Source of the DNA: Warburgia ugandensis
Lineage: Eukaryota; Streptophyta; Magnoliopsida; Canellales; Canellaceae
DNA length: 64,000 nucleotides
Direction: 5' to 3'
Assembly: GCA_035236585.1 (NCBI GenBank)
Contig: CP141128.1
Location: 31,974,684-32,038,683 of the forward strand
A program made the position numbers and the translations under genes. Positions 22,199 through 32,961 of the stretch are shown piece by piece (the first letter of the stretch is position 1; each line of letters begins with the position of its first letter). A model generated the notes under the pieces. It ran no database searches. It was not told the origin of the DNA and saw only the letters and a program-made list of their open reading frames with translations.

Positions 22199-25100
22199 AG
22201 AATGTAAGTTATTGATAGTATAATCTCAATATTCAAGTATCCCATAATTCGTTCTATCATAAACACAGTCATTAATACCTTTTAGTTATAAGGACATCTC
22301 ATTTCCTTGTCATTTGTGTTCACCTTTATACATACATATTGTATAAGGACAAATTCGTTAAAAATGTAAAAATAATCAAGAATCATTTCTATACAAAGCT
22401 GATCAAATCCTTTCATTATAAGAGATTTATATCTCAGCTAGTTACTATACAAGGAATTTCCCTTCTTGGAAAAAATATTGGTAATATACAATTACTTGGC
22501 ATTTCATCATGTCATCCCTTAAGGCATTTCACTATGCCAATTTCACATGCATCATAATGCAAAATAATCAAGGACTACTATACTTGCAGTCTGATCCGTA
22601 CAGCGTGCTCGGATAACTATTTAATAATCCACTTATACCATTCTTAGTGGAAATTACAATATCCATGTCCATATGGGAGGACCATGGCTGTCACAGTGGT
22701 GGCCTTCCCATAAATGCCCCACCCGACTTTTAGCCTTTCTTAGGCTTGGTATTCAATATCATGAAGTTTCAGAGAGTGGATGGCCAAACCCTCTTAACTC
22801 TCCTAGCATAGCATCCCCAGGCCTATGCCTGTTTAAAACAAAACCACAAGCCTCCAAGCTTGTATGTAAAATAATACTTATACATATCAGACTATCTATC
22901 TGTTTATCTAAGACTGGAATATTTTCTACTTTCCTATTCACTTAGGGTTGTTGTCAATTCTCAACTTGACCATTTAATACTTATTTTCCTCATCATTTGG
23001 TTGGATCATATTTGAATTTGAGGCATTTACCATAATATATTGGTATTATACATGTCAATACTTTAAAACATAAGATCATGTATTAGACATGTATCTTCAT
23101 GTAAAGGCATTCTTAATAATCCACCTACCTCAATAAGGTATTCTTACTCCTTGAAATCTGTCATAGTCTTGATCAATATATATCTGTCAAATCATATGTA
23201 TAATGTCATTTTTCTAATCAAGGGTACATACTACATGGTCTTTTGCTCATCCTTATGTAGGATGATCTGAATCTTTCTTCCTTGAATATCACATATCCAT
23301 GGGTTTAATATCATCTATACAAATATTATCTATATCATACATAACAATCTAATTTACATTGATGTTTCTTTTTCCTTATTGTTTTTGATCATACAAGATC
23401 TCATCTTATTTGATCATCCTTATCTGACTTACTATTTTTATTAGGGTTAGATAATTTGCTATCTTTTATGTTCTTATTATTATTCAACCAGTTAGTGTCT
23501 TACTTGGTTGAAGATAATTTATCTCTTCCTATCACTAGACAACTCCTCCTTATTTCAGGATGACTAGTACTTACCAGTTAAAGTCTACTCAAAAAGTGGT
23601 TAATACAACCCTCATGTGAGGCGTTTAGACCTCTCTTACGTCAATGGGAGGTGAGGGAAAAGCACTTGGCTCTTGTATAACCCCTATAACCACAATGTTC
23701 AGAGTCCACTGGAGTGGTACTAGCTCAACCTTTGACAAGGTTCCTATGAGCTCTTTACCTTAAGTCCCTTCTCTAATTGATTTTAATTAATTTCCATGGA
23801 TATGCACAATGTCATCCATGGATGTTCATTATTTTCCTACTTTGGGCCAAGGAAATGATAAATCATTCCTTATATTGTCCTACTAACTATAGCCCTTATT
23901 AAGTCAAAATCATTCATTCATCTCAGTTGTCCATGAATTTCTATATTTCATTAGTTTACATTTTTTGTGATTTGTGCTCCTTATATCTTAACAATTACTT
24001 AACAATTGAATAAAATTTGACAATAAGTAAATCATCAACTTGAAAGCATAAATCAAATATAAGTTTAACAACTATATACTAACATTCTTCCTATGAATGT
24101 AACTTAAGCTAGTGAAATAAAACTAACATGATCCTATGTTATGAAACACATCTTCTATCATAATGAAATCATGTTTAAATCCTAATTTACACTAACATGA
24201 TCCTAAGATAATCAAATTTACTAACAAATTACTCATTTAGGGCATATCATACTAAAATTTAAAGATTACACTATCATGCTTTCTAACTTAGAACATAAAT
24301 CACATTTACACTTCTATATCCAATAAAAGACAATTAAACTAATTTTATTAAGACTATTATAAACCTTTAAATATGATCCAACAATTAGATCTTAGGTGTT
24401 TTCCTTTATATTAAGGGTTTTAATTACCTTTAGGGCTTTTAATCCATTAAGATCCAAAAATCATATACACTTGATTTTGTCATATTTCATCTATGATCTA
24501 ACTGGATTCCATCATAATATCATCCCTTTAATCCATCCCAAGGATCTGATCATACTTGATCTCATTGATCAAGTGGGTCCCTTTGTATTTTTAGGGCTTT
24601 TCTACCATAAAGGGTAGATCCCCTAATTTATCCCAGATCTGTTAAATTAACTATAGATATTAATTTATTATAGTATTATATCATCATTAAAATAAATTTC
24701 CAAGATCTGATCAGCTCAAATCTTAGAAATCGGACACTTATTTCCAAAATACAGAATAATTCAAGAATAATTTTTTAAAAATATTATGACTTCATTAGAA
24801 ACTAGACATTACAAGCTTTCCATAGCTTCTTTCTGATCTCAATTTGGAGTTCATATGACTCCACAATCTTAAATTGAAGTTTACAGCCGTTCCTAGGGTC
24901 CAGATTTGATCTGGGCCCAACAGAATTAATCTCTCTCAATTGAGGGTCCAAACATTGTTAGATTTTCTTGAAACTTATATCCTAGGGATTTTGGACCCTG
25001 TTGGATCGATTGGAGAGCTCAGAATTTCCATTTGAGCTCTCTATCACCATAAATTGAAGGCTCTTGTATTTACGTTATTTTTACCATTTTTCATTCAAAT

Positions 25101-25530
25101 TAAATTATAGAAAAATAAAAATTACACTAAACCATAATAAATATGTATTGGAAGTAGTTACACCTACCTGATTGGAGAAAAACAATATAATTGGTGCCCA
25201 ATTTGAGAGAATTAACGGTTGATGATAATATAGCCCGATTGTCCACCTTTTTGTGATTTTCTGTTGTTGGAACCGTTGGATCTTGAAATTGATTTGGGTT
25301 TTTTGTATATACTATAGTATAGGATGTTATGGATGGTGGAATTGATGAGATTCTTCTTGGAACGAAGTGCCTAATTGAATTTAGGTCTCTTGCTCCAATT
25401 AGAAAGAGGAGAGAGAAATAAGGAAAAGAGAGTTTGGGGAGGGATGAAGGGGAATTTGGGGCTGAAATTCCAAGGGAGATTTGAAAATTTCGTGGTTAAG
25501 GTTGTGAAAATTTTTGGAAATTTTTGGGAC

Positions 25531-25540
25531 AAATTTATAG
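25531..25540 (-). promoter_or_regulatory. TATA box of family-A LTR, copy 3
   Basis: The minus strand reads CTATAAATTT, about 570 bases into the LTR, in register with the TATA boxes of the other copies. Confidence 0.55.
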
Positions 25541-28098
25541 CCAAATTTGAATTTTTTATCATTTCTTTTGATAAGATATTTTATTACTTTAGAATTTTTA
25601 ATTTCTAATGCATTCTCCATTCCCACTACAATATCCACTACCAACAATAATGCACTGAGCAATTATTGGTGCTTCTAGAACGTTGGCCCACTTTGTGGGC
25701 CCCACTTTTATATGAAAAGACCTTTTTGCCCTTTTAACTCCAAAATTGGAGAATAATAGGCAATATTTGTCCGAACTCGGAATCGAGCATACTTAGTGGC
25801 ATTGGAATTGTATTTCTAAGTATTTCATGAATATTGAGGTCTTATTTCTTTGATATGGGATATGGGTAAAATTACCATTTTACCCCCAAATGGAAAAATT
25901 AAGGAATTTTCATTTTAACTCAGAATTGAACGTACTTAATGTTGTTTCGATCAGTTTTCCAAGTACATCCATAATTTATATGTTTTAATTCATAATATAA
26001 TATCTATAAATAGAGAATTTTCAATAACCTAATATTCCAACCCAGAATTTCTAAAAATTCAAAATTTATTAATTTTCCTTAATAATTTACAAAAATTCGG
26101 GGTCATTACACCATCAATATAAATTAAAAAATTAAGATGAACCACATTCAATAATCATGTAAAAAGAATTCTGTTAGTCATTAAAAGCTTATGGCATATA
26201 ATTGATTACATGGAAGATTGCTGTCCACTTTTGAATGAAACACAACACTATTCCTTCTAACTTGAATCCAAAAACAAATACTAACAAAGATTCCTCCTCT
26301 AACAAAGCTTGATATTCAAAGGAAATCTTATGGAATATAACCAAAGATCAATGAGAACTAATGAAAAGCAAAGCTGGAAGTCAAAAGAATCTAAAAGAGA
26401 ACTCAAAAGCAATAAAAGGAAAAGGGAAAACTAGATTTAAGAAGATTTCTCTTGGTTGTCACTCCAAGGTAAATCCAACCTTAAATCTTAGTTTCTAAGG
26501 AAAGGAAGAACAAAAGAGGACAAGGAAAAAACTAGAATGGAAAGAACTAAGGAGAATAAGAAAGGAAGCAAGAGAAACTAACCTTAAAATCTAAAGCAAA
26601 CACTCCCAAAACCAGGTGTGGAATAATTCTAGAAGATGTCACACATCTTTATGAAGATAGCAGCACCCATGGAGTCCAAAAAACCAAGGCAAAAGAGACG
26701 AGAATGGATAAGTAGGAAGAGGACATCTCCTTCTAAGGGAGGAGGCTTCTTTTTTCCTAAGTGAAAAGGTATATCCTCCCTTAGTTTTTTGTGGAGTTCA
26801 ATGCTTTTCATCCTATTTTCTTTAGGTTAACCTAATATTAAGGTATGGTGGGGATGGAATCAATCCATTTTGGATGCTTAATATGAGTTCGAGACTAAGG
26901 TTTCAAAGAAGGAAAGTGGGGAAAAGTGGCTGCCTTCTTTTGGAGTGGAGTAAGTGGGAGACGCCTACATTTTAGTAAAGGACATCTCCCCCCTTCCAAA
27001 ATTGTTGAACCTAATCAAATGGTGTGGGAATGAGATACAAGAGGGATAGAATGAGGTGGAGAATTGTGGTTGGGTGGGATAGGAGTTGGGAAAGAAGGTG
27101 AGAGGAAAGTGGAAGAAAAGTGAGGTGTAGGAAAAACATAGAAAATAAAGATGAGGTGGAAAATTTTGAATGGTCAATTGGGTTCCTAAAGATTTGGGAT
27201 TTGTTGGGTGGTTAGGATAGGAATTTAGGAAGGTTGAAGAGTTGTGGAATGGTAGAACTCTTGAATGTAAAGTCAAATTCGTGGTAGTATTTTGTGGTGA
27301 GGTGGAAAGTGATAAAAAGGTGGGAAAAACATAAAAATTGGAAGGCTCTCATCCTATTGGTCCATATGCCAACTTATCCTAATAATATTTCCCTTAATTA
27401 TCCTTAAAATATTCCTTGAAACCTAATGTATAATTCTCTTGAATTTCATCGAATCCTAGCCTTCCATTTAGCTTTAGCTTTATAGCTTTGATGGCTCACT
27501 TTGAAGGCTCCATTGACTAGGCTTCATGGTTGGCATTGGAAGCTTTCTTGTCTTGGCTTTCTGGCTCCATTCCTTTGCTTGAGTGGCTTGTATGGTTTGT
27601 CTTGAATCCCTTAGCTTTCCACCATCTCTCATGGCTTATATGGCTAAGGTGGCTTAAGTGGCTTCCATGCAAAGCTGGTGGGAATGCATGGCTTCCTTCA
27701 TAGGCCCACTTTGGCCATCTTTGGCTCCTTTGATAGCATCCATTACTAGTCCAGAAGGTGGTCTTGGCCTTTGGTTTCATGTTGAAGTAATGATTTTGAT
27801 TTTTTGACTTGATCTGTTAATCTTGATCTTCAATTTCATCCCAATCAATCTAGGCAGTCAAATCACCATCTTACTTCCTACAAAAAGTGAAAAAACCAAA
27901 TTAAATCCTAGAAACACATGATTAATCATATACATACCTTAGATTGTCTTTTTCACATGTAAAATAACAACTTTTGCTTCATTAGGTAAAAAAAATGCAT
28001 GTGTTATGAATTTTGGTCTAAAAACCCTAATTTGCCCCTTTAAGTTATAACACATGGGTAACTAATTGGATGGTTTTTATGAAAAATTAAACACTTGT

Positions 28099-28120
28099 CA
28101 TGGTTAAATTAAAATTCACA
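28099..28120 (+). mobile_element. B4 LTR, last 22 bases after the B3 insertion
   Basis: CATGGTTAAATTAAAATTCA then CA, completing the LTR begun left of 19684. It aligns with GGTTAAAAATCAACA at the end of the B1 LTR (41313-41327). Confidence 0.65.
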
Positions 28121-28128
28121 ATAAGTTC

Positions 28129-28147
28129 TTGGAGTTGTTGTCTAGGA
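28129..28147 (+). other. Primer-binding site of B4, tRNA-Asp type (decayed)
   Basis: TTGGAGTTGTTGTCTAGGA sits after AAGTTC, matching the position of the PBS in B1 with several substitutions. Confidence 0.55.
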
Positions 28148-28860
28148 TTAGCAATGGTGTTTTAATTAAGATCTAGGTTATAATACTTTGCCACTAGTCA
28201 TAGTTTTTAGGACTGTATATAGAATAGTTGCATTTTTTTCCTTATTCCTAAAAATATTGATACATCTTACTATTTTTATTTGTGCATGAATCTAGACAAG
28301 ACTTGGAAGAATACTTAGAGTAGTCTTGTTTTTCATTTTGAGTGAATTGTAGTGAGAGTGTACTTGTCTTTTTTTGTAATCGTAATTCATTTATAAGGTT
28401 TGTAATAAAATAGGTGAAGGGTGAGCCATCCTAACCAGGAAGAGGACTTGGTATATACATGGACCCAATCTTGTACGAGAAGACTAATTCTAGGGCCCCA
28501 ATGTGAGCTATTCTTATCTTCTTTTCAATTCCTAGATTAGAGTTGCATTAGTAGGTTAATTTGGCATTATTTTTATGATAGTGCAAAGCATATAGAAATC
28601 ATTTATTTAACTATTGCATTCTAGGTTTTTGCATTATATTTTAAACTTTCTTGCATCATAGGGCATGTTTATTGCTTTAAGGTGCACATATGTTTACTAA
28701 ACTATTGTGGGAATGCTAAAACATTAGTAAGGTAGATCACACTTAAAAGATCAAGGGAAGATTTCATCAACATCCCTTGTCCCATATAGGTTTTGTATTT
28801 ATTTTGGTTGAGTATTGGAGATACTATACTATTGGAAATTTTGAAGCATGTTCATTGTTT
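28148..28860 (+). mobile_element. Leader of Athila-like element B4
   Basis: Non-coding. Collinear with the B1 leader: TTTTGAGTGAATTGTAGTGAG (28336) against 41600, GGGCATGTTTATTGCTTTAAGGTG (28660) against 41880, and AGATCAAGGG with TTTCA near 28758 against 41971. The element loses recognisable sequence after about 28860; no gag follows. Confidence 0.6.
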
Positions 28861-30579
28861 TTAACCATATGATGTCTTACAACGTAGGCATGATTGGAAT
28901 GGACTTTTTTTTACTGAAGATATGCATTTATAAGCAATGTTGATTCTTAAAAAGTATCTCATGTAAATAGAACAAAATTCATTAGTTTTGGAGCCAAGTC
29001 TCTAAGCATGTTCTGGCACACTACATTACATGTATCAAAGCTTGGAAAACTTTGTATTGTTTAGTGTGTCTCAACTCTAATTTTTCGTGGATTTTTTTTG
29101 AAAATATGAATTACTATGGTTTGAATAATTCAAGAAAAAATTTGTCATGGAAATTAACTTGTTAATCATAAGTTTTACTTAAAAATATTTTTAGCATTTT
29201 TACCCAAATTTTGAGCAATTTTACTCTTGGTTTCATGCATTCTTGTCAAAATGTGTTGCTTGGTCTGTAGGAGTTATATTTTCTAGTAGAACATGTATAT
29301 TTTAAAATAAAATAATCTCATGTAAATAATGGTTCAAAAGGGGTTTCTTAAGATAATGATTTTCAACTAAAGTTTGAAATCTTTAAGTTTATACTTTTCT
29401 GCCCTAGAGTTTGAGAAGTAGCATGCCTACTATTTGGACTAATTTTTGTATATGGGGTATATGAGGAAATTTTTTTTTTTGAATCATTTGTAAAACTTTA
29501 GTATCCTAATTTTGAAACTTCAGTTAAAGCCACAAAAATTTGAGAGTTGAAATATTTAGAGGGCTATGTGAATAGGATGATTTAAATGAGATCTACATGA
29601 ATGATATATGTGATTTATTAATTTCTCATTTGGAAATATGGTATGTTTGATATGTTTTAAGGCATGATGCTTGGTTTACATTTGTGTGACTCATGATCAT
29701 TCATGAGTTAGTAGTGCCCATGCATTGGAGAGATTTATTTTCTCATGAGAGTTAATGAGCGTAGTGTGCTCCATTTTTCTCATGGGAGTTCATGAATATG
29801 GTGTACTCCATAATGGAGTATATGGGAATAGATGCGACTATGGTTAGTCATGAGGGAGTTGGACTCTCTAGGTACAATGCTAGGGGTTTGGGTAGCCTCT
29901 GACCTCAAAAAGCAATACCATCCAAACAAAAATTGTGTACCATTTCAAGAGTATGTGTCATGGGCAAACTACTCCCTACCAAATCTGGTGGCACTGTGAG
30001 ATTCGGTGTTTGATCACATGTATCTGTGGTCATGCATAGTTGGAAGGTGACTTCCTCTACGTGCATAGTTACCTATTTGTGTGTGGACATGTTAGCAGAC
30101 ATGCCTATCATCCTTAGGGCTCAAACTGCTTGCCTTCATGGCATGAGGGTAGGGCATTACCATTTGATGTGTAATTTGAATGCATCTGACATATGTTGTC
30201 ATCTCAAGATTATCTGTCATGTATATTTGTTATTGATGTGTTATAGCTATGAATGTGTTATATGCATGTGTTTTAAAATGATCAAAACCTAATTGCCATT
30301 AGTTTTCTAAACTAGTTTAGAGGTTACCAAATTTAGTGATTGTACTCACCCCTAAAACATTTCAGGTGACACATCAAAGGAGTATGATTTGTGGATAGAA
30401 AAAAGAAAGCAAGTAGAGAAAAAAGAAAACCAAAGTACGTGGAGAAAAATTAGAGCACTAGTTTAGATTATATGTTTTACTTTTAAGGACTGTCGACTAG
30501 ACTTGTAATAATAACTTAAATTTAACTTTATGTTCAAATTATGGACTATTTTATGTGAATATATTTATGGAGTGTTAAG
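28861..30579 (+). other. Unclassified LTR-like sequence
   Basis: No coding sequence or bounded repeat was identified. The block ACTCACCCCTAAAACATTTCAG followed by GTGAC (about 30345-30370) resembles the U5 region of plant gypsy LTRs and recurs in family C (36173-36190, CTCACC...GCAGGTAC), hinting at a plus-sense LTR. Near-repeats of CTCATG(A/G)GAGTT (about 29742 and 29779) and of GTGTGCTCC/GTGTACTCC occur. The frame at 30026-30292 has no known signature. Boundaries are not determinable. Confidence 0.3.
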
Positions 30580-31102
30580 TGTTCAATTTTGTTCAAAATA
30601 CCCCTAATTTAGCATTCAAGTAGATCATCTAACTATTCAAATTTGCAAAACTTAGCTTGATTTTGAATGCAGCTCCAATTAACCATCCAAGCCTTAATTT
30701 TTCAAAATCAATGGTCAGATGATCATTAGAGCTCATTAAATAACAAATGTATAGTTCAAATGATTCTAATTTAGTCTTTCTTTTGTAGATAAACCAAAAG
30801 ACGCGTGAACGGCTACGATTAAAAATTAACAGTGTAGATCATCTTAAGGAAGATTGGATGGACCAGATCACCCATGGAGATGGATGGAATAGTTTTCTAA
30901 ATAATAAGTGAGCTTAATTTGGAATCATGGACACAAAGAAAAATATGGAAAGGCAACTTTAGAGTTTGAAGGAGTTTCCAAAAGGAAGCCCAAAGGAGGC
31001 AAGCAAAACTGTACATGGCCACCCTCTCCCCCCAACTCTCTTTCCTTATTTTTCTCTTTCCCTCCTTATTCCTCTCTCTTCCTTTCCCATCCCAATCTTA
31101 TG

Positions 31103-31109
31103 TATAAAT
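31103..31109 (+). promoter_or_regulatory. TATA box of B1 LTR
   Basis: TATAAAT within CTTATGTATAAATCTCTC, followed by a pyrimidine-rich stretch as in many plant retrotransposon start sites. The solo LTR is inserted 41 bases downstream, close to the expected start. Confidence 0.55.
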
Positions 31110-31554
31110 CTCTCACTTCTTCCCATTCTCACGACCTTCCTCTGCTCCACTGTGACGACCTGAGTTTTTGTAACATGTTTTGTAATGTATTTTGAAAGGC
31201 AGGGCCCTTAATAGTGTAAAATTTTTTTGCAAAACAAAGTAGCGGAAGTTCTTTCCTTTAGAACTTGTTTTGAAAACGCAAGTCACTACTTCATACAAAA
31301 CATAAGTACAATTTGTGTACAAAATAAAATTCCATTGAAGGAATATACTTTTACTAAATTCCAAGATCCATCCAGTGGTTCACAGTATAGCCAAATCTAT
31401 TACAATACTTGTCCAAATTACATAATCCAAAACTCAAGCTCACCATATAATAAAACTCTCAACAAAGCAAAATACATGTCTTCTAGGGTATACCTTGAAG
31501 ATTATTCTCTTCAGGTCTTCTATCATCTTCAGCTCCTAACTCTCCTTCCCTGTA

Positions 31555-31608
31555 TTTGAGATATTGCAACATTTACAATATCTCAGCAAGCAATGCTTGG
31601 TAGGGGAT
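31555..31608 (-). repeat. Conserved LTR hairpin, copy 4
   Basis: GAGATATTGCAAC, then TTTACAATATCTC and CAAGCAATGCTTG. The loop is shorter than in copies 2, 3 and 6. Confidence 0.75.
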
Positions 31609-32961
31609 TCAAGAAGCATAATAATTGACAATGTAATTCCAATACTTCATAATTCCATTATCCCTAAACATATTCATGTCTCTACTCTTTACTTTGTAAG
31701 TTATGTACATCCATATACATACTATACATGGGTAAATCAGTTAAATTTATGAAAGTAGTCAAATATCATTCCCAACTAAGCTGATCAATTCTCTCTATTA
31801 TGAGAATTTAGTATTTCAGCTAATCTTACACTGGAAATTTTCCTTCTTAGGAAATATTCCTAATATACAATTACCTAGCATTTCATTATGCTAAAACATA
31901 AGGCATTTCACTATGCCTATTCTCATATGCAACATAGTGCAAAATAATCAAAAGGGCTACCATGCTGCAGTCTGATTCGTACTAGCGCGCTCGGATAACT
32001 GCCCTGTTCACCACTGATACCACAGTGGAAAATATTATGTCACTGCCTGTATGGGGGGACAGGACTTTTACAGTGGAGGCGTTCCCAAAATTGCCCCACC
32101 CGACTTTTAGCCTCTCATAGGGCAAGGTATCATCATATCATCAAATTTTAAGGAGTAGGTGGCCAAACCCTTATAACTCCTCTAGCAATAGCATCCCCCT
32201 AGGCTTATGCCTATTAAAACAAACTCACAAGCCTCCAAGCTTGTGTGTAAAATAGATTTCATATATATTAGACCATCTGTCTGTTTACTTAGGGCTGAAA
32301 TATTTTCTAGTTCCCTATTCACATATAGTCTAATCCTTAACCATCTTATATGTGTTTGGTTGGATCGTAAGGTTTTCAAGGGATTTAATACAAATATTAA
32401 CATTACTCTTGTCAACATAAGGTCATGTGTCAAATCATGTATATCCCATATAAATGCATTCATCAAATCATCCTACCTTAAGGAGTGATCTCTTTTCCCA
32501 AGTCTTTCATGATTCGGACTAATGTACATAATCTCTACATCCATACATATTGTCAATATATAAATTTTTGAACAATCCTATTGATCACTAGATCTAATGT
32601 TTAGAATGATCTTTAGATCATTCATATCTAAGTATTTTTCTATCTCTAAGTCTTAGTGTGTCCATCTCCTTGATATTGATCTTTCATAGATCCATTGATT
32701 AACAATCTACACATGTTGATAAAGATCAAGGTCCTAGATCTTCTATCATCTAGTTCTTCTTTGATCTAAGTTCAGTTATTGGATCATCCCTAAGGAGGCT
32801 GATCTTAGTTTTCTTCCTTGAATCATCTGTGATCAATGGTTTGGATTATCTAATCTAATGAACTAGAACAAGCATACTAATAAACATGCATACTAAGTAC
32901 AATATAATATTCTTATTCTTATTGTTCTTGATCATCCAAGATCTAATGGATCTTGTATGAT

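Larger units (their letters stand above)
21738..26110 (-). mobile_element. Solo family-A LTR, copy 3, TSD CCATC
   Basis: A complete 4373-bp LTR from TGTGGCGACCCGGG to GGTCATTACA, flanked by CCATC at 21733-21737 and 26111-26115, with no interior: a solo LTR left by LTR-LTR recombination. Its minus-strand TATA box is at 25531-25540, the hairpin at 22135-22198, and the segment shared with Athila leaders at about 23520-23765. It resembles copy 6 (55657-59505) more than the others, and both lack the GC-rich block found in copies 4 and 5, so they form a subfamily. Both strands of 25371-25662 stay open by chance; the region spans the promoter. Confidence 0.92.
19685..28093 (-). mobile_element. Athila-like element B3, internally deleted, TSD CTTGT
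   Basis: It is bounded by TGTTTA and TAAACA and flanked by CTTGT at 19680-19684 and 28094-28098. On the minus strand the order is 5' LTR (28093 to about 21018, interrupted by a solo family-A LTR), PBS (21012-20994), about 0.7 kb of leader, then only the last 585 bases of the 3' LTR (20270-19685). The 3' LTR start and all of gag-pol are missing: the leader joins directly to the LTR middle near 20270. Without the nested LTR the element is about 4.0 kb. The B4 LTR reads through cleanly when B3 and one TSD are ignored. Confidence 0.75.
21018..28093 (-). mobile_element. B3 5' LTR, split by a solo family-A LTR
   Basis: The two parts (21018-21737 and 26116-28093) make an LTR of about 2.7 kb. In minus sense it begins TGTTTAATTTTTCAT. 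The interruption at CCATC is exact on both sides. The part at 26116-27900 contains purine-rich and GGCTT-rich stretches like the B2 LTR. The open frames here (26629-26811, 26965-27276, 27517-27780) show no known domain and lie in LTR DNA. Confidence 0.65.

Noticed and set aside
25371-25662. Overlapping frames at the family-A promoter, seen again at 56110-56386
   Set aside because: They are reverse-complement copies of one LTR region around the TATA box, open on both strands through AT-rich bias. Recurrence comes from the repeat.
27517-27780. Possible minus-strand protein of 87 codons
   Set aside because: It falls in the B3 LTR, with repeated GGCTT words also found in the B2 LTR at 18390-18490, and has no recognisable domain.
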